NCBI RefSeq assembly: GCF_007829335.1
Contig: NZ_VIWO01000001.1
Location: forward strand, 496,001 to 560,000
Reading direction: 5' to 3'
Source: Chitinophaga polysaccharea
GTDB taxonomy: Bacteria; Bacteroidota; Bacteroidia; Chitinophagales; Chitinophagaceae
DNA length: 64,000 nucleotides
The position numbers were made by a program, and so were the translations under genes. Numbering within the stretch: the first letter of the stretch is position 1; each line of letters opens with the position of its first letter. Shown piece after piece: positions 34,418 through 43,687 of the stretch. The notes under the pieces are model-generated. The model saw only the letters and a list, made by a program, of their open reading frames with translations. It was not told the DNA's origin and did not search any database.

Positions 34418-35242
34418 TTAACCTAAAGCGATTCGCTTAAAGCCAGCCACTTTCAGGTCAGCATCTACTGATTTCAGGTAATCCGCTACAGACTTGTTAT
34501 TGTCTTTTACGAATGCCTGTTGTAACAGGGTGCTTTCTTTGAAGAATTTATTCACTTTACCTGCAGCGATTTTTTCCGCCATTTCAGCAGGTTTACCTTC
34601 TGCCTTCACTTGTTCAACAGCGATTTCTCTTTCACGGGCAATCAGGTCAGCAGGAACGCTATCAGCATCTACTGCGATAGGGCTCATCGCAGCAATCTGC
34701 ATAGCGATGTCTTTACCTACTTCTTCAGAAACAGGTTTAGAGAAAGCAACCAGTACACCCATGCGGTAGTTACCGTGGATATAGGAAGTTACGCCACCTG
34801 CTTCAACGAATTCGAATTTATTGAGGGTGATTTTTTCACCGATTTTTGCTACCTGGTCGTTTACTTTATCAGCAACGGTAGCGCCATCCAGTTGAGCTGC
34901 ATTCAGGTCTTCAACAGTTTTGATGCCGTTAGCCAGTGCCAGATCAACGATTGCCTGCGCAAATTTTACGAAGTCTTCGTTTTTAGCTACGAAGTCAGTT
35001 TCACAACCCAGACCTACGATCACACCGGATTTACCATCAGCTGAAGTTTTAGCGATGATAACGCCTTCTTTGGTTTCACGGTCAGAGCGTAATGCAGCCA
35101 CTTTCTGGCCTTTTTTACGCAGGTAGTCTACTGCTTTTTCAAAATCGCCATCACTTTCTACCAGTGCCTTTCTGCAATCCATCATACCAGCACCAGTTTG
35201 CTGACGCAGTTTATTTACATCAGCTGCTGTAATTGTTGCCAT
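34418..35242 (-). CDS. tsf: Elongation factor Ts
   Basis: 274 residues. The UBA-like start ITAADVNKLRQQTGAGMMDCRKALVESDGDFEKAVDYLRKKG is diagnostic, followed by the core GCETDFVAKNEDFVKFA. EF-Ts exchanges GDP for GTP on EF-Tu. It follows rpsB in the usual order. The rpsB-tsf gap is about 155 bases and contains a hairpin related to the dispersed repeats. Confidence 0.97.
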   Translation of the reverse strand: MATITAADVNKLRQQTGAGMMDCRKALVESDGDFEKAVDYLRKKGQKVAALRSDRETKEGVIIAKTSADGKSGVIVGLGCETDFVAKNEDFVKFAQAIVDLALANGIKTVEDLNAAQLDGATVADKVNDQVAKIGEKITLNKFEFVEAGGVTSYIHGNYRMGVLVAFSKPVSEEVGKDIAMQIAAMSPIAVDADSVPADLIAREREIAVEQVKAEGKPAEMAEKIAAGKVNKFFKESTLLQQAFVKDNNKSVADYLKSVDADLKVAGFKRIALG

Positions 35243-35300
35243 GAGCTATAATTAGTTTAATTGTTGTAAAAATTATTGCAATACTATCACCAGCTTTCAA

Positions 35301-35382
35301 CTATTAGCCTCTAGCGGTTAACAGATGCTGCGGAGATAGGAATCATCAACTGCTGCATTTATTAAGCGCTAAAGGCTAATAG
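35301..35382. repeat. Hairpin in the rpsB-tsf gap, copy D (divergent)
   Basis: CTATTAGCCTCTAGCG (35301-35316) pairs with CGCTAAAGGCTAATAG (35367-35382) with one mismatch. Shares the CTATTAG and GCTAATAGC words with the longer copies but has a different loop. Located between two co-transcribed genes, so it may trim or stabilise the mRNA instead of ending it. Confidence 0.55.
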
Positions 35383-35397
35383 CTTATAGCTAAAAAA

Positions 35398-36390
35398 TTA
35401 TCTTCCGCCGCCTGGTTTTCTTGGACCATTGCTGCCAGCGCCAGATGGACGACGTTGTCCACCCGGAGCACCACCGCCACGGTTAGCGCCACCACCACGG
35501 TTAGCACCGCCCTGGCCACCTGGACCACGACCGCCGCCGCCACGGTTAGCACCGCCGCCTTGACCGCCCGGACCACGACCACCGCCTTGAGCACCTGGTT
35601 TACGACCTCTTTCGCGATCTTCACCGCCTTCAACGTCGAACTTACGTGCCTTATCGTCTGCTTCTTCTTCTTCCTCTACTTCTTCATTTTTCTCTGTAGC
35701 TCTTTCAGACAGACCTTCAGCGATAGCTGCACAGATGTAGCTGGTAACGATAGCGATAGATTTAGTAGCGTCATCGTTCGCAGGAATTGCGAAATCTACT
35801 TTAGTAGGATCGGAGTTGGTATCTACCATACCGAAAGTAGAAATACCCAGACGTTTAGCCTCTGCCAGTGCAATGTGTTCGTGGCTGATATCTACCATGA
35901 ACAGTGCAGCTGGTACACGTGCCAGTTGAGCAATACCACCCAGCACTTTCTCCATTTTCTCTTTATCGCGGCTTAAAGTCAGACGTTCTTTCTTAGTGAT
36001 GTTGTCGAATGTACCATCCTGCAGCATTTTTTCGATGCTCTGCATTTTCTTTACACTCTTACGGATAGTAGCGAAGTTAGTGAGCATACCACCTAACCAC
36101 CTTTCAGTAACGTAAGGCATGTTGATGTTACGCGCAGCATCAGCTACGATTTCTTTCGCTTGCTTTTTAGTAGCAACGAACATGATCTTTTTACCGCTCT
36201 TAGCGATAGATTTCAGGGCAGCTGCTGCTTCCTGTAATCCTTCTACGGTTTTGTTCAGATCAATGATATGAATACCTTTCTTTTCTGCGAAAATATAAGG
36301 CAGCATCTTGGGATTCCACTTTTTCTTCAGGTGACCGAAGTGAACACCTGCCTCCAGTAACTGCTGCTGCAATGAGGTATTATTTTCCAT
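35398..36390 (-). CDS. rpsB: 30S ribosomal protein S2 with Gly/Arg-rich C-terminal tail
   Basis: 330 residues from the ATG at 36390; a TTG at 36405 would add five residues. The S2 body (GVHFGHLKKKWNPKMLPYIF, ADAARNINMPYVTERWLGGMLTNF) covers about the first 230 residues. It is followed by an acidic stretch (EEVEEEEEADDKARKFDVEGG) and about 65 residues of repeated GGGR/GGANRGG units. The tail is far longer than in E. coli S2 (241 residues). Similar Gly/Arg tails are found in related Bacteroidetes. The tail could bind RNA; this is inference. Confidence 0.95.
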   Translation of the reverse strand: MENNTSLQQQLLEAGVHFGHLKKKWNPKMLPYIFAEKKGIHIIDLNKTVEGLQEAAAALKSIAKSGKKIMFVATKKQAKEIVADAARNINMPYVTERWLGGMLTNFATIRKSVKKMQSIEKMLQDGTFDNITKKERLTLSRDKEKMEKVLGGIAQLARVPAALFMVDISHEHIALAEAKRLGISTFGMVDTNSDPTKVDFAIPANDDATKSIAIVTSYICAAIAEGLSERATEKNEEVEEEEEADDKARKFDVEGGEDRERGRKPGAQGGGRGPGGQGGGANRGGGGRGPGGQGGANRGGGANRGGGAPGGQRRPSGAGSNGPRKPGGGR

Positions 36391-36421
36391 GTTTATATTA
36401 CTCAATTAAAAGGATCAAATA

Positions 36422-36478
36422 ATGTTTAGCTTTTAGCATCCGGCGAATTAGCCAGTAGCTAATAGCCAATAGCTCAAA
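36422..36478. repeat. Degenerate AGCTAATAGC element in the rpsI-rpsB gap
   Basis: The stretch contains TAGCTTTTAGC, CGGCGAATTAGCCAGTAGC and TAATAGCCAATAGCT, words shared with the dispersed hairpin family, but no long stem is intact. Confidence 0.35.
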
Positions 36479-36482
36479 AATA

Positions 36483-36872
36483 TTAGCGTTTAGAGAACTG
36501 GAAGCTTCTTCTTGCTTTCGCTTTACCTGGTTTCTTACGTTCAACGCCACGTGGATCACGTTTCAGCAGACCAGCAGCTTTCAGTGCCGGACGGAACTCG
36601 ATGTTCACTTCGCAAAGCGCACGGGCAATACCCAGCTTAATTGCTTCTGCCTGACCTTTGATACCACCGCCCTGTGCATTGATTTTTACATCAAATTTAT
36701 CGAGTGCATCGATCGTTTTGAAAGGCAGTTCCACCTGGTTTTGCAGGTAGATCAGAGAAAAGTAGTTTTTATAATCTTTGTCGTTTACAGTAATGTTACC
36801 GGTACCCTTGTTGATATACACGCGGGCAACAGCTTCCTTACGACGACCTATTGTATTTTTTTGCTTTTCCAT
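36483..36872 (-). CDS. rpsI: 30S ribosomal protein S9
   Basis: 129 residues. Opens with NTIGRRKEAVARVYINKGTG and ends with the conserved basic tail RDPRGVERKKPGKAKARRSFQFSKR, whose terminal Arg contacts P-site tRNA. It lies 14 bases after rplM, the universal order. Confidence 0.98.
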   Translation of the reverse strand: MEKQKNTIGRRKEAVARVYINKGTGNITVNDKDYKNYFSLIYLQNQVELPFKTIDALDKFDVKINAQGGGIKGQAEAIKLGIARALCEVNIEFRPALKAAGLLKRDPRGVERKKPGKAKARRSFQFSKR

Positions 36873-36886
36873 GTATCAGAGAAAAA

Positions 36887-37330
36887 TTAGAAAGTTAAAG
36901 GTTGTGGTTTCTGCGCTGCATGAGGATGTTCAGCACCGGCATATACAAATAATTTTTTGTACATAGCACGGCCCAGGCGATTTTTAGGCAACATACCTTT
37001 AACAGCCTTTTCGATCAATACCTCAGGACGACGACGGATCAGGTCCTTAGCCAATTCAATTCTCTGACCACCGGGGAAGCCAGTGTAGTGCATATATTCC
37101 TTTTCAGCCATTTTGTTGCCGGTTAAAGCAATCTTTTCGGCATTGATTACGATGATATAATCACCACAATCAGTATGAGGTGTATAGTAAGGCTTGTTCT
37201 TACCTCTCAGGATAGCAGCCATTTTGGAAGCAACCCTACCGAGTGTCAGGTTAGTCGCATCTACTATATGCCAGTCACGCTTTACGTAAGCGTCGTTAGC
37301 GGATTTAGTTTTGAAACTTAATGTATTCAT
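36887..37330 (-). CDS. rplM: 50S ribosomal protein L13
   Basis: 147 residues. Typical segments: [49 protein letters not shown] and [35 protein letters not shown]. First gene of the rplM-rpsI-rpsB-tsf operon. A -7 element lies 55 bases upstream. Confidence 0.98.
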   Translation of the reverse strand: MNTLSFKTKSANDAYVKRDWHIVDATNLTLGRVASKMAAILRGKNKPYYTPHTDCGDYIIVINAEKIALTGNKMAEKEYMHYTGFPGGQRIELAKDLIRRRPEVLIEKAVKGMLPKNRLGRAMYKKLFVYAGAEHPHAAQKPQPLTF

Positions 37331-37384
37331 TGTTGTATACGATAAAAATTACGTCTTGTAAACAATTCCCTATTATGAGGAGTG

Positions 37385-37392
37385 CAAAGGTA
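37385..37392 (-). promoter_or_regulatory. -7 promoter element of the ribosomal protein operon, in a 323-base gap
   Basis: TACCTTTG on the minus strand matches TAnnTTTG, upstream of rplM. An inverted copy of the same core (ACCTTTGC at 37442-37449) lies 50 bases away, where CATTGCA and TGCAATG also flank. No coding sequence was seen in 37331-37653. Confidence 0.5.
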
Positions 37393-37597
37393 CATTGCTA
37401 CTGTTGAATAACCATACATTTTACCCACTTTTTTACATTGCACCTTTGCAATGAATTGATTTTCAATAAAAAATTTGTATTAAAGTTATTAACAGCACAA
37501 TATTCCACCGTGAATAACTGCCTTTGAAGCCATTTAAAAGAGACCGGAGCCGGAAAAGTTCATGATAATTACCAATCTCTACCGGGAGTGTGATAAC

Positions 37598-37628
37598 AAA
37601 ACAAAAGGCGCACCCTCCCGGGTACGCC
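37598..37628 (-). terminator. Terminator of the zinc peptidase gene
   Basis: GGCGCACCC (37607-37615) and GGGTACGCC (37620-37628) pair with one mismatch; on the minus strand the hairpin runs into TTTTGTTTTG. Confidence 0.6.
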
Positions 37629-37653
37629 GCAGGTTATTATATAGTATATGTGT

Positions 37654-38343
37654 TTATCTTCTATCTCTGGCGCCCATATATATTAATATATATTGGAACA
37701 AAGTGGCCAGGGAAGCCAATGCTGCTACCACATAGGTCATAGCCGCCCACCAGAGGGCATTTTTAGCCTTATCATGCTCTGCAGGCCGCATTACCTGGCT
37801 GCTATCCAGCCAAACCAACGCCCGGCGGGAAGCATCAAACTCCACCGGCAGTGTTACCAGGGCAAACACCGTGGTAATGGCAAAGAGGATAATACCCGCC
37901 AGGAGCAACTGCGGGAAGGTATTAATCAGGAGAATACCACCAAGCAGCACCCAGGATACGATATTGGAAGTGAACTGCATGGCCGGTACTAACCGGGATC
38001 TTAGCCCCAGCCAGGGGTAAGCGGCGGCATGCTGCACAGCATGCCCGCATTCGTGGGCCGCTACAGCCGCTGCAGCCACATTGGCGCCATTATATACATC
38101 GGGACTCAGATTTACCGTCCTGCTGGTTGGATCATAGTGGTCAGACAAAAACCCTTCGGCCTCCCTTACCTGTACCCCGTAAATCTGATTATCTCTCAGC
38201 ATTTTCTCCGCTATTTCTTTACCAGACAAACCGGAGGAAGTGGGTATTTCGCTGTAAGCCCGGAACTTACTTTTCAGTACCGAACTTACCAGCAAGCTGA
38301 TCCCCACAAAAATCAGCGAAACGAACATAATTCCAGGTGTCAT
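37654..38343 (-). CDS. Neutral zinc metallopeptidase, membrane-bound (YugP-like)
   Basis: 229 residues. The zinc motif HECGH is in AAAVAAHECGHAVQHA. An N-terminal membrane segment (PGIMFVSLIFVGISLLVSSVL) and two or three more (about 120-160 and 195-225) anchor it. The pattern SGLSGKEIAEKMLRDNQIYGVQV, then LSDHYDPTSRTVNLSPDVYNG, is typical of the YugP family. It is an integral-membrane peptidase of unknown substrate. It diverges from the radA region. Confidence 0.9.
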   Translation of the reverse strand: MTPGIMFVSLIFVGISLLVSSVLKSKFRAYSEIPTSSGLSGKEIAEKMLRDNQIYGVQVREAEGFLSDHYDPTSRTVNLSPDVYNGANVAAAAVAAHECGHAVQHAAAYPWLGLRSRLVPAMQFTSNIVSWVLLGGILLINTFPQLLLAGIILFAITTVFALVTLPVEFDASRRALVWLDSSQVMRPAEHDKAKNALWWAAMTYVVAALASLATLFQYILIYMGARDRR

Positions 38344-38903
38344 TTTTCATTAAATTAAGTCGACCAACCGGCACAAATATCCTTCCATTCACCCCGCTTT
38401 AAGTTATATTTAGCATTTACCTGCCATCCCTTCTTTTTACCACTAAATTATAAATTTAACACTGTCATTATGGCGTAAAAAATATTTTTTTACGCAAAAA
38501 GGCGTCTGTTTGTCATTTATAAAAAAGTGTATTATTAATATTTTTTCATATACAAAAATGATCGACATCAAGCCTATTTATCAACATTTTACGAGTGCCC
38601 AATGAAAGTAATATTGGATAAAAACAAGCGCTGAAACAAGCGATGGCAGCCACTTTGTTTGATCTGACAGATAGCTCAAAAGTTATTCACATCAATTAAA
38701 TAAACTTTTTTATTCTGAAGCCATTTTGTAATTTAGACCTGAATTTAATGGGTTAGTAAGTAGAAAGAGTCAGCGGAATCTTCCGTTTGGCTCTTTTCTC
38801 TTTTACACCTTTTTACCTCCCCTTTTTCATACCCGCTTTTTATCATTTCGATGCAATAAGTATAAAACCATTTACTTTGTATGCATCCTGTTTTAAAAAA
38901 ATT
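38344..38903. other. Gene-free stretch upstream of radA, with two hairpins
   Basis: GCGTAAAAAA and TTTTTTACGC (38473-38495) make a perfect palindrome around TA. Further on AAAGAG...CGGAA (38764-38778) pairs with TTCCG...CTCTTT (38781-38796) and is followed by a T/C-rich run, like a terminator about 100 bases before radA. No protein-coding frame was convincing. This could be a small RNA ending at about 38805 or a leader attenuator; both are tentative. Confidence 0.4.
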
Positions 38904-40280
38904 ATGAGTAAAATAAGAACTGCTTTTTTCTGTCAGAATTGTGGATACGAATCAGCTAAATGGAATGGAAAATGTCCGAGTTGTGGAGAATGGAATACTT
39001 TTGTTGAGGAAAGAGTACAAAAGGATATTCCACAGAAACAACAAGAATGGAAAAATAATGACGCACCCTCCCCCCGCACCCAAAAAATAATTAACCTTTC
39101 AGAAGTCGTTGCCCGGGAAGATGAAAAAATACTAACTCCCGACAATGAATTGAATCGTGTGCTGGGAGGCGGTATAGTAGCGGGTTCGCTGGTATTGGTA
39201 GGTGGAGAGCCCGGCATCGGGAAATCAACCCTCTTCCTGCAAAATGCATTGCAGCTGAAAAATATAAAAACACTTTACATCAGCGGAGAAGAAAGCGAAC
39301 AACAGATAAAAATGCGGGCCGACCGCATCCAGAATTCCAATGAACAGTTTTACCTGCTTACGGAAACATCTACGCAAACCATTTTCCAGGAAATCAAGAA
39401 ACTACAGCCTCAACTGGTGATTGTTGACTCCATTCAAACACTGCATTCCCCTTTTATAGAATCGGCGCCAGGCAGCGTTTCCCAAATCAGGGAAACCACT
39501 GCTGAGCTGCAACGCTTCGCCAAAGAAAGTAATATCCCCGTTTTCCTGATCGGTCACATCACAAAAGACGGCTCCATTGCCGGCCCGAAAGTACTGGAGC
39601 ACATGGTAGATACCGTATTGCAATTTGAAGGCGATCAACACTACGCCTACCGCATTTTACGCACAATCAAAAACAGGTTTGGCTCCACTGCCGAACTGGG
39701 TATTTATGAAATGACCGGCACGGGACTGCGACAGGTAACAAATCCCTCTGAAATTCTTATCTCGCAACGGGAAGATCTCCTTAGCGGGGTGGCAATAGCC
39801 GCTACCATGGAAGGAATGCGCCCATTGCTGGTAGAAGTGCAGGCACTCGTTACCCAGTCTGTTTATGGCACGCCCCAACGTACCGCTACAGGTTTTGATT
39901 TGCGCAGGTTGCAGCTATTGCTGGCCGTACTGGAAAAACGCGGCGGCTTCCATTTCGGCGTAAAAGATGTATTCCTCAATATTGCCGGCGGTATACGGGT
40001 GGAAGATCCGGCCATCGACCTGGCAGTATTGTGCGCCCTGTTATCTTCTTATGAAGACACCGCCATTTCACCTAAAATATGTTTTTCCGGAGAAGTAGGA
40101 CTGAGTGGAGAAATAAGAGCTGTCAACCGCATTGAACAAAGAATTGCAGAAGCAGAAAAGCTGGGCTTTGAAAAAATTTTTATCTCCCGTTATAACAAAA
40201 AAGGAATTGATTTCAGTAAATTCCATATTGAAGTTATTTCTGTAGGAAGAGTGGAAGAAGTATACCAGCGACTCTTTTAA
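38904..40280 (+). CDS. radA: DNA repair protein RadA (Sms)
   Basis: 458 residues from the ATG at 38904; upstream in-frame codons are low quality. An N-terminal zinc finger (CQNCGYESAKWNGKCPSCGEW), Walker A (GGEPGIGKST), the RadA KNRFG motif, and the C-terminal Lon-like domain with GGIRVEDPAIDLAV and SGEVGLSGEIR are present. RadA drives branch migration in recombination repair. The next gene, comF, starts 21 bases later. Confidence 0.97.
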   Translation: MSKIRTAFFCQNCGYESAKWNGKCPSCGEWNTFVEERVQKDIPQKQQEWKNNDAPSPRTQKIINLSEVVAREDEKILTPDNELNRVLGGGIVAGSLVLVGGEPGIGKSTLFLQNALQLKNIKTLYISGEESEQQIKMRADRIQNSNEQFYLLTETSTQTIFQEIKKLQPQLVIVDSIQTLHSPFIESAPGSVSQIRETTAELQRFAKESNIPVFLIGHITKDGSIAGPKVLEHMVDTVLQFEGDQHYAYRILRTIKNRFGSTAELGIYEMTGTGLRQVTNPSEILISQREDLLSGVAIAATMEGMRPLLVEVQALVTQSVYGTPQRTATGFDLRRLQLLLAVLEKRGGFHFGVKDVFLNIAGGIRVEDPAIDLAVLCALLSSYEDTAISPKICFSGEVGLSGEIRAVNRIEQRIAEAEKLGFEKIFISRYNKKGIDFSKFHIEVISVGRVEEVYQRLF

Positions 40281-40301
40281 CCCCGTTTAAAACATACTTT
40301 C

Positions 40302-40991
40302 ATGCTGACCCGTTTGTTATCCCCCCTGGTTCATTTATTTTATCCGCATTGCTGCGAGCTGTGTGGTACAGATCTGCCGGCAACAGGCGACTTGCTATGT
40401 TTACGCTGCTGGCAAGCATTACCTGTAACCGGTTTTCATCGTTACCCCGACAACCCGGTGGCAAACATTTTCAATGGCCGAGTAACCGTACAGCAAGCTA
40501 CCGCCACTTATTATTACACACAGTCATCCGGTGTACAACAACTCATTCACCGGTTCAAGTACCGGCAACGACCCGACATTGCCGTGTCGCTGGGAAAGCA
40601 AACCGGGTATCAATTATCAGAAAGTACCTGGATCCACAACATTGATTACCTGGTGCCGGTTCCACTATTTCCACACAAAGAAAAGTTACGCGGCTACAAC
40701 CAGGCCACCCAGCTGGCCAATGGTATAGCGCAGGTAATTTCTCTCCCGGTATATCCCAAAATACTGAGCAGGCTACAGTTTACCGCTACTCAAACCAGGA
40801 AAGGACGGGCTGCCCGTTGGCAAAATGTAGCCGCTGCTTTCCGGGTAAACGGTAACCAGGTAAACGGATCACACGTATTACTGATAGACGATGTAATTAC
40901 CACCGGCGCAACGACCGAAGCTTGTTGCGCAGCGCTGGTACATGCAGGCGCCAAGGTAAGCGTATGTTGTGTTGCTTTCGCCTGGAGCTAA
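40302..40991 (+). CDS. ComF family phosphoribosyltransferase-like protein
   Basis: 229 residues. N-terminal zinc-binding part CCELCGTDLPATGDLLCLRCW, then RFKYRQRPDIAVSLG. The phosphoribosyl pyrophosphate loop VLLIDDVITTGATTEAC closes the protein. The family is tied to DNA uptake (ComFC) in some bacteria and found broadly without competence. It follows radA on the same strand, likely a two-gene unit. Confidence 0.93.
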   Translation: MLTRLLSPLVHLFYPHCCELCGTDLPATGDLLCLRCWQALPVTGFHRYPDNPVANIFNGRVTVQQATATYYYTQSSGVQQLIHRFKYRQRPDIAVSLGKQTGYQLSESTWIHNIDYLVPVPLFPHKEKLRGYNQATQLANGIAQVISLPVYPKILSRLQFTATQTRKGRAARWQNVAAAFRVNGNQVNGSHVLLIDDVITTGATTEACCAALVHAGAKVSVCCVAFAWS

Positions 40992-41137
40992 ATACCACAA
41001 CGATTAAATGCTGTTAAATACCTGACAGGCAGCTCATTAACACGGTTAAAAAAGATACCGTTTTTTCACCCGGGAATATTAACTTTACAGATGTAGCTAT
41101 CCGCTATCATTTAATCAGTCTTTATAAAAACTACGAT

Positions 41138-41659
41138 ATGTTCCGTTTAGCAATCTTGTCCATAATGATGCTTTTTGCTTCTTCTCACCTTTACGACTTT
41201 AAAGTAGATGCAGTAGATGGCGGGAAAATAGATTTTTCCAAATACAAAGGAAAAAAAGTGCTGATCGTAAATACCGCTTCTCTTTGCGGTAATACCCCAC
41301 AATACGAAGGTTTGGAAAAGCTTTATAAGAAATACCAGAACAAACTGGTGATTGTAGGATTTCCGGCCAATAATTTTGGTTCCCAGGAACCAGGCAGCAA
41401 CAAGGAAATCCAGGAGTTCTGCACCAAAAAATATGCAGTGACATTCCCTATGGCAGCCAAAATATCCGTAAAGGGCACCGACATTCACCCTTTGTATAAA
41501 TGGTTGTTGGAAGAAAGTAAAGCTAAACATTTTGAACCTGCTGAAGTAACCTGGAACTTCCAGAAATACCTGCTGGATGAAAAAGGAAACCTGGTGGCGG
41601 TATTTTCCCCCAAAACGCAGCCTGAATCTGCGGAAGTGATTGCAGCTATAGAAAAATAA
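41138..41659 (+). CDS. Glutathione peroxidase family protein
   Basis: 173 residues with a hydrophobic N-terminus that may act as a signal peptide (LAILSIMMLFASS). The catalytic tetrad is visible: Cys in VNTASLCGNTPQY, Gln in ANNFGSQEPGSNKEI, Trp/Asn in VTWNFQKYLLDE. A Cys rather than Sec is used. Such enzymes often use thioredoxin. Upstream lies 146 bases with no gene. Confidence 0.95.
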   Translation: MFRLAILSIMMLFASSHLYDFKVDAVDGGKIDFSKYKGKKVLIVNTASLCGNTPQYEGLEKLYKKYQNKLVIVGFPANNFGSQEPGSNKEIQEFCTKKYAVTFPMAAKISVKGTDIHPLYKWLLEESKAKHFEPAEVTWNFQKYLLDEKGNLVAVFSPKTQPESAEVIAAIEK

Positions 41660-41789
41660 AATATAGATAATAAGGCATTCCGCCTGTTGCCAACTTTGTG
41701 TTTAAAAATTTTTATGCAGACGCCTGCTTAAACGTGTATGCGTTTAAGTGAGCGCCCCGCATTACTGTTCACAATTGGCAATTATATTC

Positions 41790-42344
41790 ATGAAACGACC
41801 AATCACCTACAGACAAACACTGCTGCTGACTGCGGCCCTATACGCTTTCACTTTTGGTTTCACCGCCTGTCAGCACCCCATCGATGACCCCTCTTTTTCA
41901 TGCCCTGATATGGACATGACGGCCTCCATAAATGGTCAGACGCGCAAAATGATGCAGACCAACAGTATTATCTTCCGGCAAGAAACTGATTCGGGGGGGC
42001 TTAAATACTGGAGCATGGAATCAATTTCCGATTCCTTTAAGATAGTGCTGAATGTGACTGATGGCATGTTTGATCAAAACGCCATTAAAAATGATACGAT
42101 TCGCCTGGATACCTTTACATTTCGGCGAGGCAGCACCAACCCGATACACAAAGGGCTGGTGATGGCAGGGATCTACAACGCTAACGGCCTTTATGATTTC
42201 TTTAATACCGACTCTTCTGCTATCATTATCCGTTGGATAAACACCAAACGACAGGTAATAGCTGGTACCTTTTTCTTTACGGCCGACAATAAAAGGGTTG
42301 CCGGAGGCGGGACCTTCAACAGTGCCTGTTATGTGACACAATGA
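41790..42344 (+). CDS. Hypothetical lipoprotein, possible DUF6252 family
   Basis: 184 residues from the ATG at 41790. Lipobox FGFTAC. Then DMTASINGQTRKMMQTNS, a strand-rich middle and a C-terminal VIAGTFFFTADN followed by GGTFNSACY, which is like the DUF6252 proteins of Bacteroidetes. These are small beta-rich lipoproteins with no assigned function. It precedes holB by 56 bases. Confidence 0.75.
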   Translation: MKRPITYRQTLLLTAALYAFTFGFTACQHPIDDPSFSCPDMDMTASINGQTRKMMQTNSIIFRQETDSGGLKYWSMESISDSFKIVLNVTDGMFDQNAIKNDTIRLDTFTFRRGSTNPIHKGLVMAGIYNANGLYDFFNTDSSAIIIRWINTKRQVIAGTFFFTADNKRVAGGGTFNSACYVTQ

Positions 42345-42400
42345 AACAAGCGCGCTTCTCCGCTCCGTCCTGATTACCCCCTTTTTATTATCTTGCGTCC

Positions 42401-43540
42401 ATGCTATTTTCAGATATCATAGGACAAGCAGACATTAAGCAACAACTCATCCAGTCCGTTCAACATAACCGGCTCAGCCACGCCATGATACTGCTGGCGC
42501 CAGAGGGAGCCGGCGGGCTTCCATTGGGCCTGGCCTTTACACAATACCTGGTTTGTGAAAACAAACAGGAGCAGGATGCCTGCGGCCAATGCCCAGCCTG
42601 TACCAAGGCAGCCCAGTTTGTGCACCCGGATATCCACTACTCCTACCCTGTTATTCCGCGTAAAGCGGGTGATAAGCCGGTAAGCACGGATTATATTAGC
42701 GAATGGCGGGAATTTGTGGCCACGCACCCTTATGGTAATGCTTATGACTGGCTGCAGTTTATAGGCGCAGAAAACAAACAGGGCAATATCACCGCCACCG
42801 AATGCCAGGATATCATTCATAAGCTGAACCTGAAAAGTTTTGAGAGCGGATATAAGATACTGGTGATGTGGATGCCTGAATACCTGGGCAATGAAGGCAA
42901 CCGTTTATTAAAATTGATTGAAGAACCACCCGCCAATACCCTTTTCATCCTGGTAGCAGAAAACCAGGAACAAATACTGGCAACTATCTTATCCCGTACC
43001 CACCTGATAAGAATAAATGCGCTGGCCAAGCAGGACCTGGTAAAAGCTTTGGAGGAAAAAAGCAACGTACCGGCCGCCAAGGCACAGCAAATTGCTACCA
43101 TTACCGCCGGTAACTACCGCGAGGCGTTATATCTCTTACAACATTCCGATGATGATTACCATGAATTGCTCCGTAACTGGCTCAATCACCTGTTTACTGG
43201 TAACCGGGTAGCCCTCCAGGAATGGATTGAAGGAATTTCCAGCGCCAAAACCGGCAGGGAAAACCAAAAGCAGTTCCTTCGCTATTTTATTAACCTGCTG
43301 GAACACACGATCCGGTTACAGTATATCGACCGGTGCCTGTTAGCCTTTTCAGAGGAAGAAATGGACTTTGCAGCCAAACTGGCTAAGCTGGCCAACCTGG
43401 AGCAAATGCAACAAATTGCAGATGCCCTGAATAATGCCAGCTATTATATTGAACGGAATGCAAACGGAAAAATGCTGTTTCATGCATTGTCTCTCAAGCT
43501 CCAATATATATTTAAAAAGAAACCTTTACCTGTTCTGTAA
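42401..43540 (+). CDS. holB: DNA polymerase III delta' subunit
   Basis: 379 residues. Opens with LFSDIIGQADIKQQLIQSVQHNRLSHAMILLAPEG. The zinc module is DACGQCPACTKAAQFVHPDIHY. NEGNRLLKLIEEPPANTLFILVAENQEQILATILSR is the sensor 1/SRC region. The P-loop is degenerate (APEGAGGLPLG), as expected for delta', a non-hydrolysing clamp-loader subunit. RicT follows after 148 bases. Confidence 0.93.
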   Translation: MLFSDIIGQADIKQQLIQSVQHNRLSHAMILLAPEGAGGLPLGLAFTQYLVCENKQEQDACGQCPACTKAAQFVHPDIHYSYPVIPRKAGDKPVSTDYISEWREFVATHPYGNAYDWLQFIGAENKQGNITATECQDIIHKLNLKSFESGYKILVMWMPEYLGNEGNRLLKLIEEPPANTLFILVAENQEQILATILSRTHLIRINALAKQDLVKALEEKSNVPAAKAQQIATITAGNYREALYLLQHSDDDYHELLRNWLNHLFTGNRVALQEWIEGISSAKTGRENQKQFLRYFINLLEHTIRLQYIDRCLLAFSEEEMDFAAKLAKLANLEQMQQIADALNNASYYIERNANGKMLFHALSLKLQYIFKKKPLPVL

Positions 43541-43581
43541 TTAGCCTCCGGGTGCTACGGGGCTTATCGGCTGCTTTTCCC

Positions 43582-43589
43582 TATCTTTG
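43582..43589 (+). promoter_or_regulatory. -7 promoter element of ricT
   Basis: TATCTTTG matches TAnnTTTG. It lies 98 bases before the ATG at 43688. No -33 TTTG was recognised. Confidence 0.4.
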
Positions 43590-43687
43590 TTGCTTCCGGT
43601 CTTTTGTTTTTCTGGAAGGAAAAACGTATTTTGAAGAACTGGAATAACCTGAAATGCTTATTTATAAAATTTAAACTAATTAATAAT

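Noticed and set aside
35376..35976. Frames over the S2 tail, rich in Val/Ala or Thr
   Set aside because: They are shadows of the Gly/Arg tail.
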